Part shown: piece by piece, positions 24,681 through 32,084 of the stretch
Position numbering within the stretch: position 1 is the first letter of the stretch
Layout of the letters: every line of letters begins with the position of its first letter
Origin: Chitinophagaceae bacterium
GTDB lineage: Bacteria; Bacteroidota; Bacteroidia; Chitinophagales; Chitinophagaceae
NCBI GenBank assembly: GCA_017988595.1
Contig: JAGNRR010000002.1
Coordinates: 1-32,084 of the forward strand
Direction of reading: 5' to 3'
Length of the DNA: 32,084 nucleotides
Position numbers and translations under genes: made by a program
The notes under the pieces: generated by a model
Seen by the model: only the letters and a program-made list of their open reading frames with translations
Database searches by the model: none
Told to the model about the DNA's origin: nothing

Positions 24681-24688
24681 CAAAAGTA
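24681..24688 (-). promoter_or_regulatory. Candidate -7 box of iscS
   Basis: Minus-strand TACTTTTG (TAnnTTTG), 21 bases before ATG 24659. It contains the TTG used by the longest ORF, which therefore cannot be the start. Confidence 0.5.
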
Positions 24689-24725
24689 AGGAATAAAAAG
24701 TAATGTATCTAATTGAAGATAGTGA

Positions 24726-24759
24726 TTGGCTATTAATTAAAAATTAATTTGTAAATTTG
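24726..24759 (+). promoter_or_regulatory. Candidate promoter of the T9SS thioredoxin-domain gene
   Basis: TTG at 24726-24728 and TAAATTTG at 24752-24759 are 23 bases apart, close to the Bacteroidota -33/-7 layout. The -7 box is 20 bases before the ATG at 24780. Confidence 0.5.
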
Positions 24760-24779
24760 ATTTCTAAAAAAAATCATAC

Positions 24780-26276
24780 ATGAAAAAAATTTTTACCATT
24801 ACATTATTTTTAATGGGCAGTTTATTTGCCAAAGCACAAGCTCCTCTTCAGGCAGGGGAAGTTGCACCTAATTTTACGTATGCCGATATTAATAATGTAT
24901 CGCACACACTTTACAATTATTTAGATTCTGGGTACACTGTAATTATAGATGTTTCAGCAACTTGGTGTGGACCTTGTTGGGCTGTTCATAATTCTCATGT
25001 CTTTGATTCGTTGACACAACATTATGGTGCAAATGGAACTATTGATCCTAAAAAGATTAAAGTATTCTTTTTTGAAGGAGATGCAGCTACTAACACAGCA
25101 GATTTAAATGGAACGGGTTCAAACACACAAGGAAATTGGGTAGCTGGTTCAGATTATACAATCATTGATAATGCTGCAATCAAAACACAATATCCTATTG
25201 ATGGCTATCCACATTTTTATGTCGTTTGTCCTAATAGAATGATATCATTTTCACAAGCTGGATATTCTGCAGCAATGCTTACAGAACCATTTTGGGTAAA
25301 TTATCAAGGAGATTGCCCTGTGAAAGTAACAGGAAGCAATGCATCTACGGTTTCATCGGCAACAGAAACAAGTATTTGTGCAGGCGGAAGTACAGTGTTG
25401 AAAGCTAAAATTCAAAATATGGGAACTGTGCCAATGACAAGTGCAACAATAAATGCAAAAGTTGGTGCAAGTACTATTGCAACTTATAATTGGTCTGGAA
25501 GTTTGAACACTTATGATGTTACTGATGTTACTATTGGAAATTATACATTCAATCCAGGACAAACTGTAGTTGATTATGAAGTGGTATTGTCGGGAGATGT
25601 TCAAGCAAGTGATAATATAAAATCGAAAAGTTTATCAGCACTTACATCGCCAATTTACAATTGGAGATTGGTTGTAAAAACTGATCAATATCCAGGAGAA
25701 ATTACTTGGAAAATTAAAAACTCATCAAACGTTGTTGTGGATCAACATACATATACTCCAGGAACAGGAGCAGATGGCGCTGGCGGACCAGATGCTGGAC
25801 AAATTTTTATTTATAATTTAATGTTGAACCAAAACGAATGTTACACTTTTGAAATTACAGATTCTTATGGCGATGGTTTATTTGGTGTTCAAGCAGTAGC
25901 AGATACTGGATATATAAAATTATTTGATGATGTATCGATGACAACCCCATTGATAAATTTTGGAGGAGATTATGGCACTGGAATTAATGGAATAGCAAAA
26001 ACAGGAAATGTTTTAAGCAATGTTGAGTTTTCATTAAATAATAATATTGAGTTGTTTCCTAATCCAGCAAATAATGAAATTACTATAAAAGGATTAGAAG
26101 GAAATGTAAACTTTAAATTGGTTGATGTTTTAGGAAGAACTGTAAAAACTTTTGCGGCAACTACAATTAATCAAATTGCAAAATTGCAAATTGCTGAAAT
26201 TCCAAACGGTAATTACATATTGAAAATTGAACAAGATGGAAATGTGCAAACAAAATCAGTGTTGATTCAACATTAA
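24780..26276 (+). CDS. Secreted thioredoxin-domain protein with T9SS type A sorting signal
   Basis: 498 residues. Signal peptide 1-19 (FTITLFLMGSLFAKAQ), then a TlpA/thioredoxin-like domain about 25-170 with an intact WCGPC site (Cys63, Cys66) in SATWCGPCWAVH and a DGYPHFYVV cis-proline loop. The middle, about 180-400, is beta-rich, with CARDB-like TVPMTSATINAKV and VVLSGDVQASDN. The last 75 residues are a type A C-terminal sorting domain: NIELFPNPANNEITIKG, LVDVLGRTVKTF and NGNYILKIEQDG. The protein should cross the outer membrane by the type IX system and be displayed or released there. The substrate of the thioredoxin domain is unknown. A terminator follows at 26298. Confidence 0.92.
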   Translation: MKKIFTITLFLMGSLFAKAQAPLQAGEVAPNFTYADINNVSHTLYNYLDSGYTVIIDVSATWCGPCWAVHNSHVFDSLTQHYGANGTIDPKKIKVFFFEGDAATNTADLNGTGSNTQGNWVAGSDYTIIDNAAIKTQYPIDGYPHFYVVCPNRMISFSQAGYSAAMLTEPFWVNYQGDCPVKVTGSNASTVSSATETSICAGGSTVLKAKIQNMGTVPMTSATINAKVGASTIATYNWSGSLNTYDVTDVTIGNYTFNPGQTVVDYEVVLSGDVQASDNIKSKSLSALTSPIYNWRLVVKTDQYPGEITWKIKNSSNVVVDQHTYTPGTGADGAGGPDAGQIFIYNLMLNQNECYTFEITDSYGDGLFGVQAVADTGYIKLFDDVSMTTPLINFGGDYGTGINGIAKTGNVLSNVEFSLNNNIELFPNPANNEITIKGLEGNVNFKLVDVLGRTVKTFAATTINQIAKLQIAEIPNGNYILKIEQDGNVQTKSVLIQH

Positions 26277-26297
26277 TTTTTTTCTGAAGTTAAATTT

Positions 26298-26326
26298 AAA
26301 AAAGCAGCTCATAGAGCTGCTTTTTT
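26298..26326. terminator. Bidirectional rho-independent terminator
   Basis: Perfect 13-bp stem (26298-26310 with 26314-26326) around the loop ATA, GC-rich near the loop (GCAGCTC), with A and T tracts on either side. It separates the convergent T9SS protein (+) and zinc-ribbon (-) genes. Confidence 0.9.
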
Positions 26327-26349
26327 TGTGTTAATTTTTTATTTAAAAA

Positions 26350-26706
26350 CTACTCTTTTCTTTTTACAATTAAAACCCAATCGTTATCGGAATTTAAAAA
26401 TCCATAGTCGTAATTAAAAATATATAAACCTTTGGTGGTTTGGAGTTGATGCGTAAAATAATTAAAATCAAAACCTGCTTGTAGTAATTTTTCTTTAGGA
26501 TAGCTTTTGGTATTTTCTGTGTCTAAAATTTTTTCAAGAAGCAGTCTATTGTCTTTTAATTTTTTATTAATGGTTTTGATAATTAAAGGTTCAGCAATTT
26601 TGTTTTTATTATTGAATTCATTTCTGCAATAATCATTACAAAATTTTTTGTCGCTACGACCAATTAAATTTTTATTGCAGTTCAAACATTTTTTTTCTTC
26701 ACTCAT
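26350..26706 (-). CDS. Small zinc-ribbon protein, unknown function
   Basis: 118 residues from ATG 26706 (MSEEKKCLNCNKNL). The N-terminal CxxC...CxxxC pattern, CLNCNKNLIGRSDKKFCNDYC, is a treble-clef/zinc-ribbon of the DUF2116 or MYM type, seen in small Bacteroidota proteins. The remainder is a charged helix (residues 30-65) and an aromatic C-terminus (FNYFTHQLQTTKGLYIFNYD). The frame extends 14 codons to a GTG at 26748, but the extra residues match no family I recognise and the ATG puts the zinc motif at the usual position. Likely nucleic-acid or protein binding; this is not proven. Confidence 0.75.
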   Translation of the reverse strand: MSEEKKCLNCNKNLIGRSDKKFCNDYCRNEFNNKNKIAEPLIIKTINKKLKDNRLLLEKILDTENTKSYPKEKLLQAGFDFNYFTHQLQTTKGLYIFNYDYGFLNSDNDWVLIVKRKE

Positions 26707-26788
26707 AATTAAATTTAAAATTAATAAATTTTTGCAATTCAATATCACAAACTTTTTTAGTTTTAAAAAAATTATATATTTTTAAAAT

Positions 26789-27451
26789 ATGAATACATTA
26801 AAAAATATTATACAGTCGAACGAAGAGCGAAAAGGATTTTTATCCAATAGGCTTTTTCAAATTTTAGCTGCAATATTTATTTTATCTTGGTTTTATTTTT
26901 TTGCAACCACTAGAGATTTAACAAATTGGTGGATAGAAAATATTCTAGTATTACTTTTTATTCCTTGGTTTTATGTTCTAAATCGAAAATTTTTGTTTTC
27001 AAATACAAGCCTCATTTTTTTATTTTTCTTTTTATGGATTCATATTTATGGAGCACAAATGTCTTATACTTACAATACTGCAGGTGAATGGTTTCGAACA
27101 ACTTTCGATTTATGGCGAAATCCATATGATCGTTTTGTACATTTTAATTTTGGTTTATTGATGGTTTTTCCTACATGGGATTATTTAGTATATCGTTGGC
27201 AAGCTCCAGTAAAATGGTCCTATTTTATTGCCACATTATTATTATTTGCTATGGCTACTTTTTTTGAATTGATAGAATGGTTTGTGGCTGCAATCAGCGA
27301 TTCGGCAACTGGAGAAACATACGTTGCCACACAAGGTGATGTTTGGGATGCCCATAAAGATATTGGCTTGGCATGGATAGCAGCAACTTTGGTAATGACC
27401 TTGCTTTATTTTTATATTAAAAAGAAAAAAGCCATTGTTCAAATTCCATAA
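26789..27451 (+). CDS. DUF2238 (YjdF-like) inner-membrane protein
   Basis: 220 residues with about six hydrophobic segments. The conserved family sequence is visible: YGAQMSYTYNTAGEWF, NPYDRFVHFNFGLL, FFELIEWFVAAI and TQGDVWDAHKDIGLAWI. The conserved DRFxHF, GEWF, FELIEW and GDxWDxxKD residues suggest a polar site in the membrane, but the biochemical role of this family is not established. The final 35 bases overlap the convergent membrane-protein gene. It is divergent from the zinc-ribbon gene with an 82-bp gap in which I see no clear promoter motif. Confidence 0.88.
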   Translation: MNTLKNIIQSNEERKGFLSNRLFQILAAIFILSWFYFFATTRDLTNWWIENILVLLFIPWFYVLNRKFLFSNTSLIFLFFFLWIHIYGAQMSYTYNTAGEWFRTTFDLWRNPYDRFVHFNFGLLMVFPTWDYLVYRWQAPVKWSYFIATLLLFAMATFFELIEWFVAAISDSATGETYVATQGDVWDAHKDIGLAWIAATLVMTLLYFYIKKKKAIVQIP

Positions 27452-27884
27452 AAACTTTGATATAAATATCGGTAGCAAGTATAGTATATATAGCAAAAAC
27501 GGATTTGAATTTTTCTTGATTTTTATAAATAATAAAATAATTAATATTGATAAAAATAAAAACAAGTACGCTAAAAATATTAAACTTTGAATTTGGCGAA
27601 ACGTAAACAATATTTTCGTAAAGCGAAATTAATGGAATATAAAAAAGGGAACCGAAAATAGGAATAAAATTTTTTCTATAAATTATTAAATAATAAATAA
27701 ATAAACACGAGGCAATTAAAAAAGCTACAATGCTAAAAATAATAGCATAAGTAATGGGTAAAAAATATACTCCTATTGAAAATAAAAAAATTAGAATTAT
27801 TTTTTTTGCAAAGCTATCTTCTAAATGAAAATATTCTGAAATTGCAAAAACTCCTGCCAATGCCATGATTAATTTATAGCTCAT
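27417..27884 (-). CDS. Small multi-pass membrane protein, unknown
   Basis: 155 residues, not recognised. Four or five hydrophobic helices (for example KIILIFLFSIGVYFLPITYA, IIFSIVAFLIASCLFIYYL and FNIFSVLVFIFININYFIIY) separated by short charged loops. It ends in an aromatic/acidic tail (VFMEFEQWLFSF). Its 3' end overlaps the convergent DUF2238 gene by 35 bases. Start is ATG 27884. Being so Ile/Phe-rich in an AT-rich genome, the frame could be less certain than others, but its consistent helix/loop pattern argues for a real gene. Confidence 0.55.
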   Translation of the reverse strand: MSYKLIMALAGVFAISEYFHLEDSFAKKIILIFLFSIGVYFLPITYAIIFSIVAFLIASCLFIYYLIIYRKNFIPIFGSLFYIPLISLYENIVYVSPNSKFNIFSVLVFIFININYFIIYKNQEKFKSVFAIYTILATDIYIKVFMEFEQWLFSF

Positions 27885-28010
27885 AAATATAATTAAGGTA
27901 AATGTAAGACCATTTTTAGAAATCTAAAATGTGTATGATGAATAATTACCAAAACATACTTTGCAAATTTATTTTACTTAAGCAGTAATAGCAGTATTTT
28001 TGCAAAAATT

Positions 28011-29168
28011 ATGGGTTTAAATTATAAGATGGTTGCCAAAACCTTATTTGGTTTCGAAGAAATATTGGCAAATGAATTGCAAGATTTAGGCGCATTAAAA
28101 ATAGTAAAAGGTGTTCGCAATGTTAGTTATGAAGGAGATGATGGTATGATGTTTAAAGCAAATTTAGCCTGTCGAACAGCAATAAAAATTTTAAAACCCA
28201 TTCATCAATTTAATGTTACAAACGAACAAATGTTGTATGATGGTATTTATAAAATGAATTGGGATGACTTGTTAAGCACCGAAAAAACATTTGCAATTGA
28301 TGCCACGGTTTTCTCTAATTATTTTAATCACTCAAAATATATTGCTTTAAAAACTAAAGATGCTATTGCTGATTTTTTTAGAGATAAATATAAAATTCGA
28401 CCAAATGTGGACACCCAAAACCCCGATTTAAGAATCAATATTCATATTCATGATAATGAATGTACAGTTTCGTTGGATAGTAGCGGACAAAGTTTACACC
28501 AACGAGGTTATAAAATTAAAACGGGCATTGCACCAATAAATGAAGTTTTGGCGGCAGGATTATTATTGCAAAGTGGTTGGCGAGGACAATGCGATTTTTT
28601 AGATCCCATGTGTGGAAGTGGCACAATTTTAATTGAAGCAGCTTTGATAGCTTGTAATATTCCAGCAAATATTTTTAGAAAAGAATTTGCATTTCAAAAA
28701 TGGAAAAATTTTGACAAACAACTTTTTGAAAAAATTAAAGAACTATTGATGAATAAAGTTAGAGAATTTGATTTTTCAATTAAAGGCTATGATTTTGATA
28801 AACGAATGATTTCTATTACCGAAGAAAATGTAATTTCTTCAGGAATGGATGAATATATTAGATTAAAAAATGTAAATTTTTTTGATTCTGAAAAAGTAAA
28901 TGAAACACCTTTGCATTTATTTTTTAATCCACCTTATGATGAACGAATAGAAATAGACACCGAACTTTTTTATAATAATATCGGCGACACCTTAAAAACG
29001 AATTATCAAAACACCAATGCATGGATGGTAACCGCTAATCTGCCGGCTTTAAAGTGTGTAGGATTAAAACCTCGTCGAAAAATTATTTGTTATAACGGTG
29101 CTTTAGAAGCTCGTTTAGTACATTATGATATTTACAGCGGAAGCCGTAAGGAAAAAGGGAATGAATAA
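28011..29168 (+). CDS. THUMP-domain RNA methyltransferase (RlmL/YpsC type)
   Basis: 385 residues. Methylates a base of rRNA using S-adenosylmethionine, by analogy with the N-terminal part of RlmL (23S rRNA m2G2445). N-terminal THUMP region about 45-165. The SAM-binding motif is DPMCGSGTILIEAALIACN (198-216) and the catalytic tetrapeptide is NPPY (306-309) in FNPPYDERI. The RlmK half found in the E. coli fusion is absent, as in the shorter YpsC-type proteins. Possible -7 box TATTTTTG at 27995-28002 directly before the ATG. Confidence 0.9.
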   Translation: MGLNYKMVAKTLFGFEEILANELQDLGALKIVKGVRNVSYEGDDGMMFKANLACRTAIKILKPIHQFNVTNEQMLYDGIYKMNWDDLLSTEKTFAIDATVFSNYFNHSKYIALKTKDAIADFFRDKYKIRPNVDTQNPDLRINIHIHDNECTVSLDSSGQSLHQRGYKIKTGIAPINEVLAAGLLLQSGWRGQCDFLDPMCGSGTILIEAALIACNIPANIFRKEFAFQKWKNFDKQLFEKIKELLMNKVREFDFSIKGYDFDKRMISITEENVISSGMDEYIRLKNVNFFDSEKVNETPLHLFFNPPYDERIEIDTELFYNNIGDTLKTNYQNTNAWMVTANLPALKCVGLKPRRKIICYNGALEARLVHYDIYSGSRKEKGNE

Positions 29169-29178
29169 AAAAATAATT

Positions 29179-31320
29179 TTATTTTAAAAGCGTAATATCA
29201 CCTTTGTAAATTATTTTTTTACCAAAAGCATTTACTACTTCTGCTACATAAAAATATACACCCATTTCACATTTATCACCTTTATAAGTTCCATCCCATC
29301 CGTTACTATTGGATTTATGATTGTAAACATTTTCGCCAAAACGATTAAAAATCAAAAACGAATTTAGCTTTATATTTCCTTTTAATACAGGACCAAAAGT
29401 TTCGTTTTTAGTATCGCCATTTGGAGTAAATGCATTTGGAAAAAATATTGAACCATCTTCCAAAACTTCTACACAATGCTGAACGGTATCTTTTAAATCA
29501 CAATTGCCTATGGCAACTAAATCTACACAATGTGTGCCGATAGAATTAAACGAATAATTCAAATCTGTATTTGTAGAAATTAAATTTCCTTGATAATACC
29601 ATTCATAGCTTGTAGCATTTGTACTTTGATTTACAAAACTAAAATTTCCTTCCCCAATAATTGCTACTTGTGGTGAAGCAGAAAATGCAGCATCTGGTGC
29701 AGAGAATCCTGTAATTGTAAACGTTATGGTATCGTTTACAAAACATGGATCATTTGGGTTTAACGATGTTGCAGTTACTGTATAGGTTCCGCCGCCATAA
29801 ATATGTATTACTTTGTTTACAACATCATAGAAATTATTTGTATTAGGCTGAATTGTTATAGTAACATTTCCAGGTAATAAATAATGGATAGTATCACCAG
29901 GGCAAACTGAAGTTTGAGTTGGAGGTGTTAATTCTACACCACCTATTAAACCTGTATTAAAACAAGAAGTATCTGGAATAAATTTCCACAAATCGTTGTT
30001 TACCATAAATGTTGCAGCTTGTCCACCAGCTCCACCAAATACCCAAAAATTTCCTTGTGCATCACTCCATGTTCCATGTCCACCTCGTGGGGGAATCATA
30101 TTTGTTGCTGCTAAAACTCCTTGAGTACCATAATTTGAATATGGAATAGTTGAAACCATTGTTTCTCCACTTACTTTTGTCCATTCATAATTTTCGGTGT
30201 TAAATAACCATAAATCATTATGAAATGATGATCCTGTAGTAATAAAACCTCCAAATGTCCAAAATGCATTAACACATGAACTTGCTGTTTGTGCAGATTG
30301 ATTTTCATATCGAGAACTGGGTATTTCAGTTACTTTAGGGTCGCAATAATTTGGAAAAGTTCCTGGGTCGTCTATTACATTAGTTCCACTTACCCATGTC
30401 CATTCTTTAGTAAGCATATCAAATTTCCAAACATCATTTCTCATTCCTGTTATTGAAAAGTCAATTCCTCCAAAGATAAATAAGTTGTTTTTTCCATCTT
30501 TCCATTTGGTATATGAACCTCTTCCTGGTGGTAAATTTGTTGGGCTTGAAACACCCTTTGTTCCAAAATTACCAGTAGAAACTCCTTGTCCTCCGCTTTG
30601 CCAAGCCCATTGATCTGTAGAAATATTATATGACCACAAATTGTTACTAGTTCCCATTTGTCCCATTCCTCCAAACATCCACAATTCATTTCCAATTACC
30701 CAACCACTTTTTACTTCTTGTAAGCCATTTGGGCTATTTGTTGATGCATAAACTCCTTTTGTGCCATATACAGCACCTGTCGTATTTCCGCCAATTCCAC
30801 TACCATTTACCCAAGTCCATTCATTGGTAGTTGTATTATATTTCCATAAATTATCACAATTTGGATTTACTCCACCAGCACCTCCAAACAGCCACAAAAA
30901 TCCTGCAGAGTCTGTCCAGCAATTTGACCCAAAACCAATAGCATCGGGATAATTTAAAGGTGAAGGCACGCCTTTTGTGCCGTATACTCCAGAAGGATTT
31001 GTTGTGCCTTGTGGTCCATTCATCCAAGTCCATTCGTTAGTTGATATTTTATACCGCCACATATCATTTATGCAACCACTATTGCCATACCCTCCAAAAA
31101 CCCAAAAATCACCTTGCTTATCAATCCAATAAGCACATTGATATCTAGCTTCAGGTTCATTAGTTGGGCTAGACACACCTTTTGTTCCATAATTTCCAGC
31201 GGATGAAGTTGTATTATCTCCTTTCATCCAAACCCATTGTCCGCTTTGCGAAAATGAATCATTATTAAATGAAAAAAGAAAAGCAACTAAAAATAATAAT
31301 TTTAAACATGTGTTTTTCAT
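29179..31320 (-). CDS. Kelch-repeat surface protein with T9SS type B sorting domain
   Basis: 713 residues. Signal peptide about 1-25 (LKLLFLVAFLFSFNNDSFSQ). Six Kelch-type blades, about 27-448, each with an (F/L)WxFGG turn (72-77, 142-147, 213-218, 280-285, 353-358 and 425-430) and an NxWTWxxG strand; these should form one six-bladed beta-propeller. A PKD-like domain follows at about 545-625 (AAFSASPQVAIIGEGNFSFV-like, LNYSFNSIGTHCVDLVA). The last 85 residues are the gliding-motility-associated type B CTD: FFPNAFTPNGDTKNE, FNRFGENVYNH and GWDGTYKGDKCEMGVYFY. It is exported by the type IX system. Binding partner unknown. It follows the WG-repeat gene by 12 bp and is probably cotranscribed. Confidence 0.93.
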   Translation of the reverse strand: MKNTCLKLLFLVAFLFSFNNDSFSQSGQWVWMKGDNTTSSAGNYGTKGVSSPTNEPEARYQCAYWIDKQGDFWVFGGYGNSGCINDMWRYKISTNEWTWMNGPQGTTNPSGVYGTKGVPSPLNYPDAIGFGSNCWTDSAGFLWLFGGAGGVNPNCDNLWKYNTTTNEWTWVNGSGIGGNTTGAVYGTKGVYASTNSPNGLQEVKSGWVIGNELWMFGGMGQMGTSNNLWSYNISTDQWAWQSGGQGVSTGNFGTKGVSSPTNLPPGRGSYTKWKDGKNNLFIFGGIDFSITGMRNDVWKFDMLTKEWTWVSGTNVIDDPGTFPNYCDPKVTEIPSSRYENQSAQTASSCVNAFWTFGGFITTGSSFHNDLWLFNTENYEWTKVSGETMVSTIPYSNYGTQGVLAATNMIPPRGGHGTWSDAQGNFWVFGGAGGQAATFMVNNDLWKFIPDTSCFNTGLIGGVELTPPTQTSVCPGDTIHYLLPGNVTITIQPNTNNFYDVVNKVIHIYGGGTYTVTATSLNPNDPCFVNDTITFTITGFSAPDAAFSASPQVAIIGEGNFSFVNQSTNATSYEWYYQGNLISTNTDLNYSFNSIGTHCVDLVAIGNCDLKDTVQHCVEVLEDGSIFFPNAFTPNGDTKNETFGPVLKGNIKLNSFLIFNRFGENVYNHKSNSNGWDGTYKGDKCEMGVYFYVAEVVNAFGKKIIYKGDITLLK
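29977..31242 (-). repeat. Six divergent in-gene Kelch repeats (~210 bp each)
   Basis: Six copies of about 70 codons inside the Kelch gene. The most conserved DNA encodes YGTKGVxSPTN and the FGG turn. Five copies keep (Y/F)GT(K/Q)GV; the fifth blade has NYCDPKV instead. Internal amplification of a blade unit is likely. Confidence 0.8.
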
Positions 31321-31332
31321 AAAGTGGGAGAT

Positions 31333-32001
31333 TTAATGTTTTCTTGTATTTATATATTCTTTACCAATTTCGCCGTTCAAATTCATGTAATATTTTTTGT
31401 TTTGAAGGGTAACTATTGTTTGGTTATTTACAAATGGTTGTGCAAAATCAAATTCTTTATTGAACATTTTTTTTCCTGCTGCATTGATAAAATAATATTT
31501 ATTGTTGCTAGAAACCAATGCAACACCTTCGGTGAAATCAAAGGCTTTATCAAAATGTATTGGAAATTGTTCGGCACCTTTTTCATTAATAAAAGTATAT
31601 TTATTATCAATTTTTACTCTCGAAAGTCCGTTGCTAAAAGCGTATGCTTCTGTATATTTTGGTTCTTTAATCCATTTGCCAATGATATTGATATAGCCAT
31701 AAAAATCGCCAAACTTTACAGGTGCAATGCCATTATAAAAAGGATGTGCATCTCTAAACATAATAGGAATGATTTCGTAACCTTCTTTATTTATATAACC
31801 TCGCAAATTGTTTTTTATCACTATAGCGAAGTCGTTAATAAATTCGCTAGCGGCATCGTAACTTGGTGGAACAATAATTTTTCCTTCTTGATTTTTAAAA
31901 CCTGCTTTGGCGTTTTCATAAAAACGTATAGGATCAGATTGTGAAAATACCGACTGAAAAGAAAAAAGTGCAATGAGGAGGAAAAAAAAACTTATTTTCA
32001 T
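31333..32001 (-). CDS. WG-repeat exported protein
   Basis: 222 residues with a signal peptide (FFFLLIALFSFQSVFSQ) and a series of WG (KWG-type) repeats. Each unit of about 40 residues has a Phe/Tyr-Gly or Tyr-Ile/Phe-Asn core: KAGFKNQEGKIIVPPSYDAA, RGYINKEGYEIIPIMF, YGYINIIGKWIKEPKY, YTFINEKGAEQFPIHFD, YYFINAAGKKMF and YYMNLNGEIGKEY. These usually mediate binding. No catalytic site is visible and no T9SS domain is present, so it is likely periplasmic. The 12-bp gap to the Kelch gene suggests an operon. ATG 32001; the last 83 bases of the window show nothing else. Confidence 0.85.
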   Translation of the reverse strand: MKISFFFLLIALFSFQSVFSQSDPIRFYENAKAGFKNQEGKIIVPPSYDAASEFINDFAIVIKNNLRGYINKEGYEIIPIMFRDAHPFYNGIAPVKFGDFYGYINIIGKWIKEPKYTEAYAFSNGLSRVKIDNKYTFINEKGAEQFPIHFDKAFDFTEGVALVSSNNKYYFINAAGKKMFNKEFDFAQPFVNNQTIVTLQNKKYYMNLNGEIGKEYINTRKH

Positions 32002-32084
32002 AAAATAGCATATTTATTTATAAAGACGAAATAAAATTACATTTCGTTGGTATAAATATAAAGTATTTTTAATGAAAGTGAAAA

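Noticed and set aside
27242-27610. 122-codon minus-strand frame across the DUF2238 3' end
   Set aside because: Mostly antisense to the DUF2238 core and out of frame with the more regular membrane protein at 27417-27884.
31324-31944. 206-codon plus-strand frame over the WG-repeat gene
   Set aside because: It is antisense to a gene with clear WG repeats and a signal peptide. Its product is Phe/Ile/Asn/Cys-rich with no recognisable motif.

Overview
The window is AT-rich chromosomal DNA of a Bacteroidota bacterium. The evidence is a type A and a type B T9SS C-terminal sorting domain, a TonB receptor with a carboxypeptidase-regulatory-like front domain, an UpxY-like antiterminator, F-ATPase subunit a with a long secreted-type N-terminus, and start regions that lack Shine-Dalgarno sites but often carry the Bacteroidota -7 box (TAnnTTTG). 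I cannot place it below phylum. No rRNA, tRNA, CRISPR array, insertion sequence or phage gene was found. No gap exceeds 300 bases; the longest, about 175 bp, lies in front of the ketoacyl synthase gene.

Region 1 (1-9740, minus strand) is a surface-glycan locus. Read in the direction of transcription it has a winged-helix/nucleotidyltransferase-like regulator, an UpxY/NusG-like antiterminator, pseB, pseC, a GNAT acetyltransferase, an aldo/keto reductase, a CMP-sugar synthetase (PseF/SpsF-like), a class III aminotransferase, a tandem-GNAT protein, pseI, a hexapeptide acetyltransferase and a short flippase fragment at the window edge. PseB, PseC, an acetyltransferase, PseI and the cytidylyltransferase make most of the pathway from UDP-GlcNAc to CMP-pseudaminic acid or a close nonulosonate relative. 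The UDP-sugar hydrolase PseG is not visible. Most junctions overlap or are a few bases apart, as expected for one operon.

Region 2 (9792-15518) has asnB on the minus strand, divergent from an F-ATPase cluster atpB-atpE-atpF-atpH. The cluster stops before atpA/atpG and is followed by a lone ketoacyl-ACP synthase III-like gene. A perfect 12-bp hairpin sits between atpE and atpF.

Region 3 (15530-18933, minus) is a three-gene operon: a His/Cys-rich membrane-anchored protein, an acidic lipoprotein and a TonB-dependent receptor. A 7-1-7 palindrome lies next to the -7 box. I infer Fur-family-controlled metal uptake.

Region 4 (18938-24688) is mostly housekeeping on the minus strand: a FemAB/GNAT-like protein, a single-cysteine thioredoxin-fold protein, a MerR regulator, an M23 peptidase, prfA and iscS.

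Region 5 (24752-32001) has a T9SS-exported thioredoxin-domain protein, a small zinc-ribbon protein, a DUF2238-type membrane protein, a convergent small membrane protein, a THUMP/RlmL-type RNA methyltransferase, a six-blade Kelch protein with a type B sorting domain, and a WG-repeat protein.

Several of the longest ORFs begin at a TTG that is the end of a -7 box. In those cases (9740, 21079, 24659) I moved the start downstream.
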